Positions 63,836-64,000 of a stretch of 64,000 nt of DNA are shown piece by piece. This stretch comes from Dryomyza anilis (lineage: Eukaryota > Arthropoda > Insecta > Diptera > Dryomyzidae), in NCBI GenBank assembly GCA_951804985.1, contig OX638135.1, positions 12,088,051 to 12,152,050 of the forward strand, written 5' to 3'. The translations under genes were made by a program, and so were the position numbers. The notes under the pieces were generated by a model, which was not told the DNA's origin, searched no databases, and saw only the letters and a list, made by a program, of their open reading frames with translations. Position 1 is the stretch's first letter, and each line of letters opens with the position of its first letter.

Positions 63836-64000
63836 AAAAAAATATAAAAGAAATACATATTTTATATAGAAGATCTTAAGTACAGGGCATGTTTAAATAT
63901 CATTTAATAAAATTTAGAGTTTCCAAAATAAAAATGTTTTGTTGCACAAAAATTAACAAGTTGTTTTTTAAGAAACAGTATTTCCAAAACAACGATCTTT
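63836..64000. other. AT-rich sequence to the window edge
   Basis: Nothing recognised. Confidence 0.3.

Overview
The window looks like intergenic and intronic DNA from a higher fly (Diptera, Brachycera; probably a calyptrate such as a blowfly, flesh fly or house-fly relative). Four things point there: strong A+T richness; a spliced mitochondrial phosphate carrier gene very close to the Drosophila and mammalian proteins; insect retrotransposon clades (R1-like, LOA-like, jockey/CR1-like, RTE, Ty3/gypsy, Pao/BEL-like); and many copies of a repeat built like the dipteran Mini-me elements (TA-rich block, GATCAG core, GTCT/GTCC microsatellite). The species is inference. Nothing looks prokaryotic.

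The only host gene I can support is the 3' end of the mitochondrial phosphate carrier gene: two exons, a 203-bp GT-AG intron, a stop and an AATAAA signal at 34264-34913 on the + strand. Nearly all other coding sequence is broken mobile-element protein.

0-13 kb: miniature inverted-repeat elements and large fold-backs. These are a 704-bp hairpin (452-1155), a TA-flanked palindrome (1300-1596), a foldback-type element with minisatellite arms and a 9-bp target-site duplication (7992-8821), and a TIR element of about 2.7 kb (10155-12902) holding two further insertions. 13.3-16.1 kb: a deleted R1-like non-LTR element (-). 17.5-19.5 kb: a 517-bp tandem duplication and Mini-me-like copies. 19.5-22.2 kb: Ty3/gypsy pol (-). 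22.2-26.8 kb: a LOA-like element (-) split by a Mini-me-like copy and a jockey-type element (+). 26.9-32 kb: a MITE, a clean PIF/Harbinger insertion (28307-30210) carrying fragments of both Harbinger genes, then gypsy gag-protease (-).

32-38 kb: nested Mini-me-like repeats, the phosphate carrier exons, and MITEs. 38.2-41.9 kb: the best preserved retrotransposon, CR1/jockey-like (+). 42.5-45 kb: a snap-back Mini-me-like copy and a hAT transposase tail. 45.8-52 kb: a repeat family carrying long GT-rich 15-bp minisatellite arrays, beside a Pao/BEL-like gag fragment. 53.4-56.1 kb: an RTE element inserted in a Mini-me-like copy. 56.4-57.8 kb: a TIR element with repeated subterminal units. 59.4-60.3 kb: a satellite-like array. 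60.8-61.8 kb: a second jockey-type copy (-). 61.9-63.1 kb: the C-terminus of an F54H12.2-like (capsid-like, Polinton-associated) protein, cut in two by an 808-bp MITE.

No active gene system is visible. The value of the window is its record of nested transposition: several insertions can be dated relative to one another, and some have exact target-site duplications or a paralogous empty site. All clade names were assigned by eye from motifs, without database searches.
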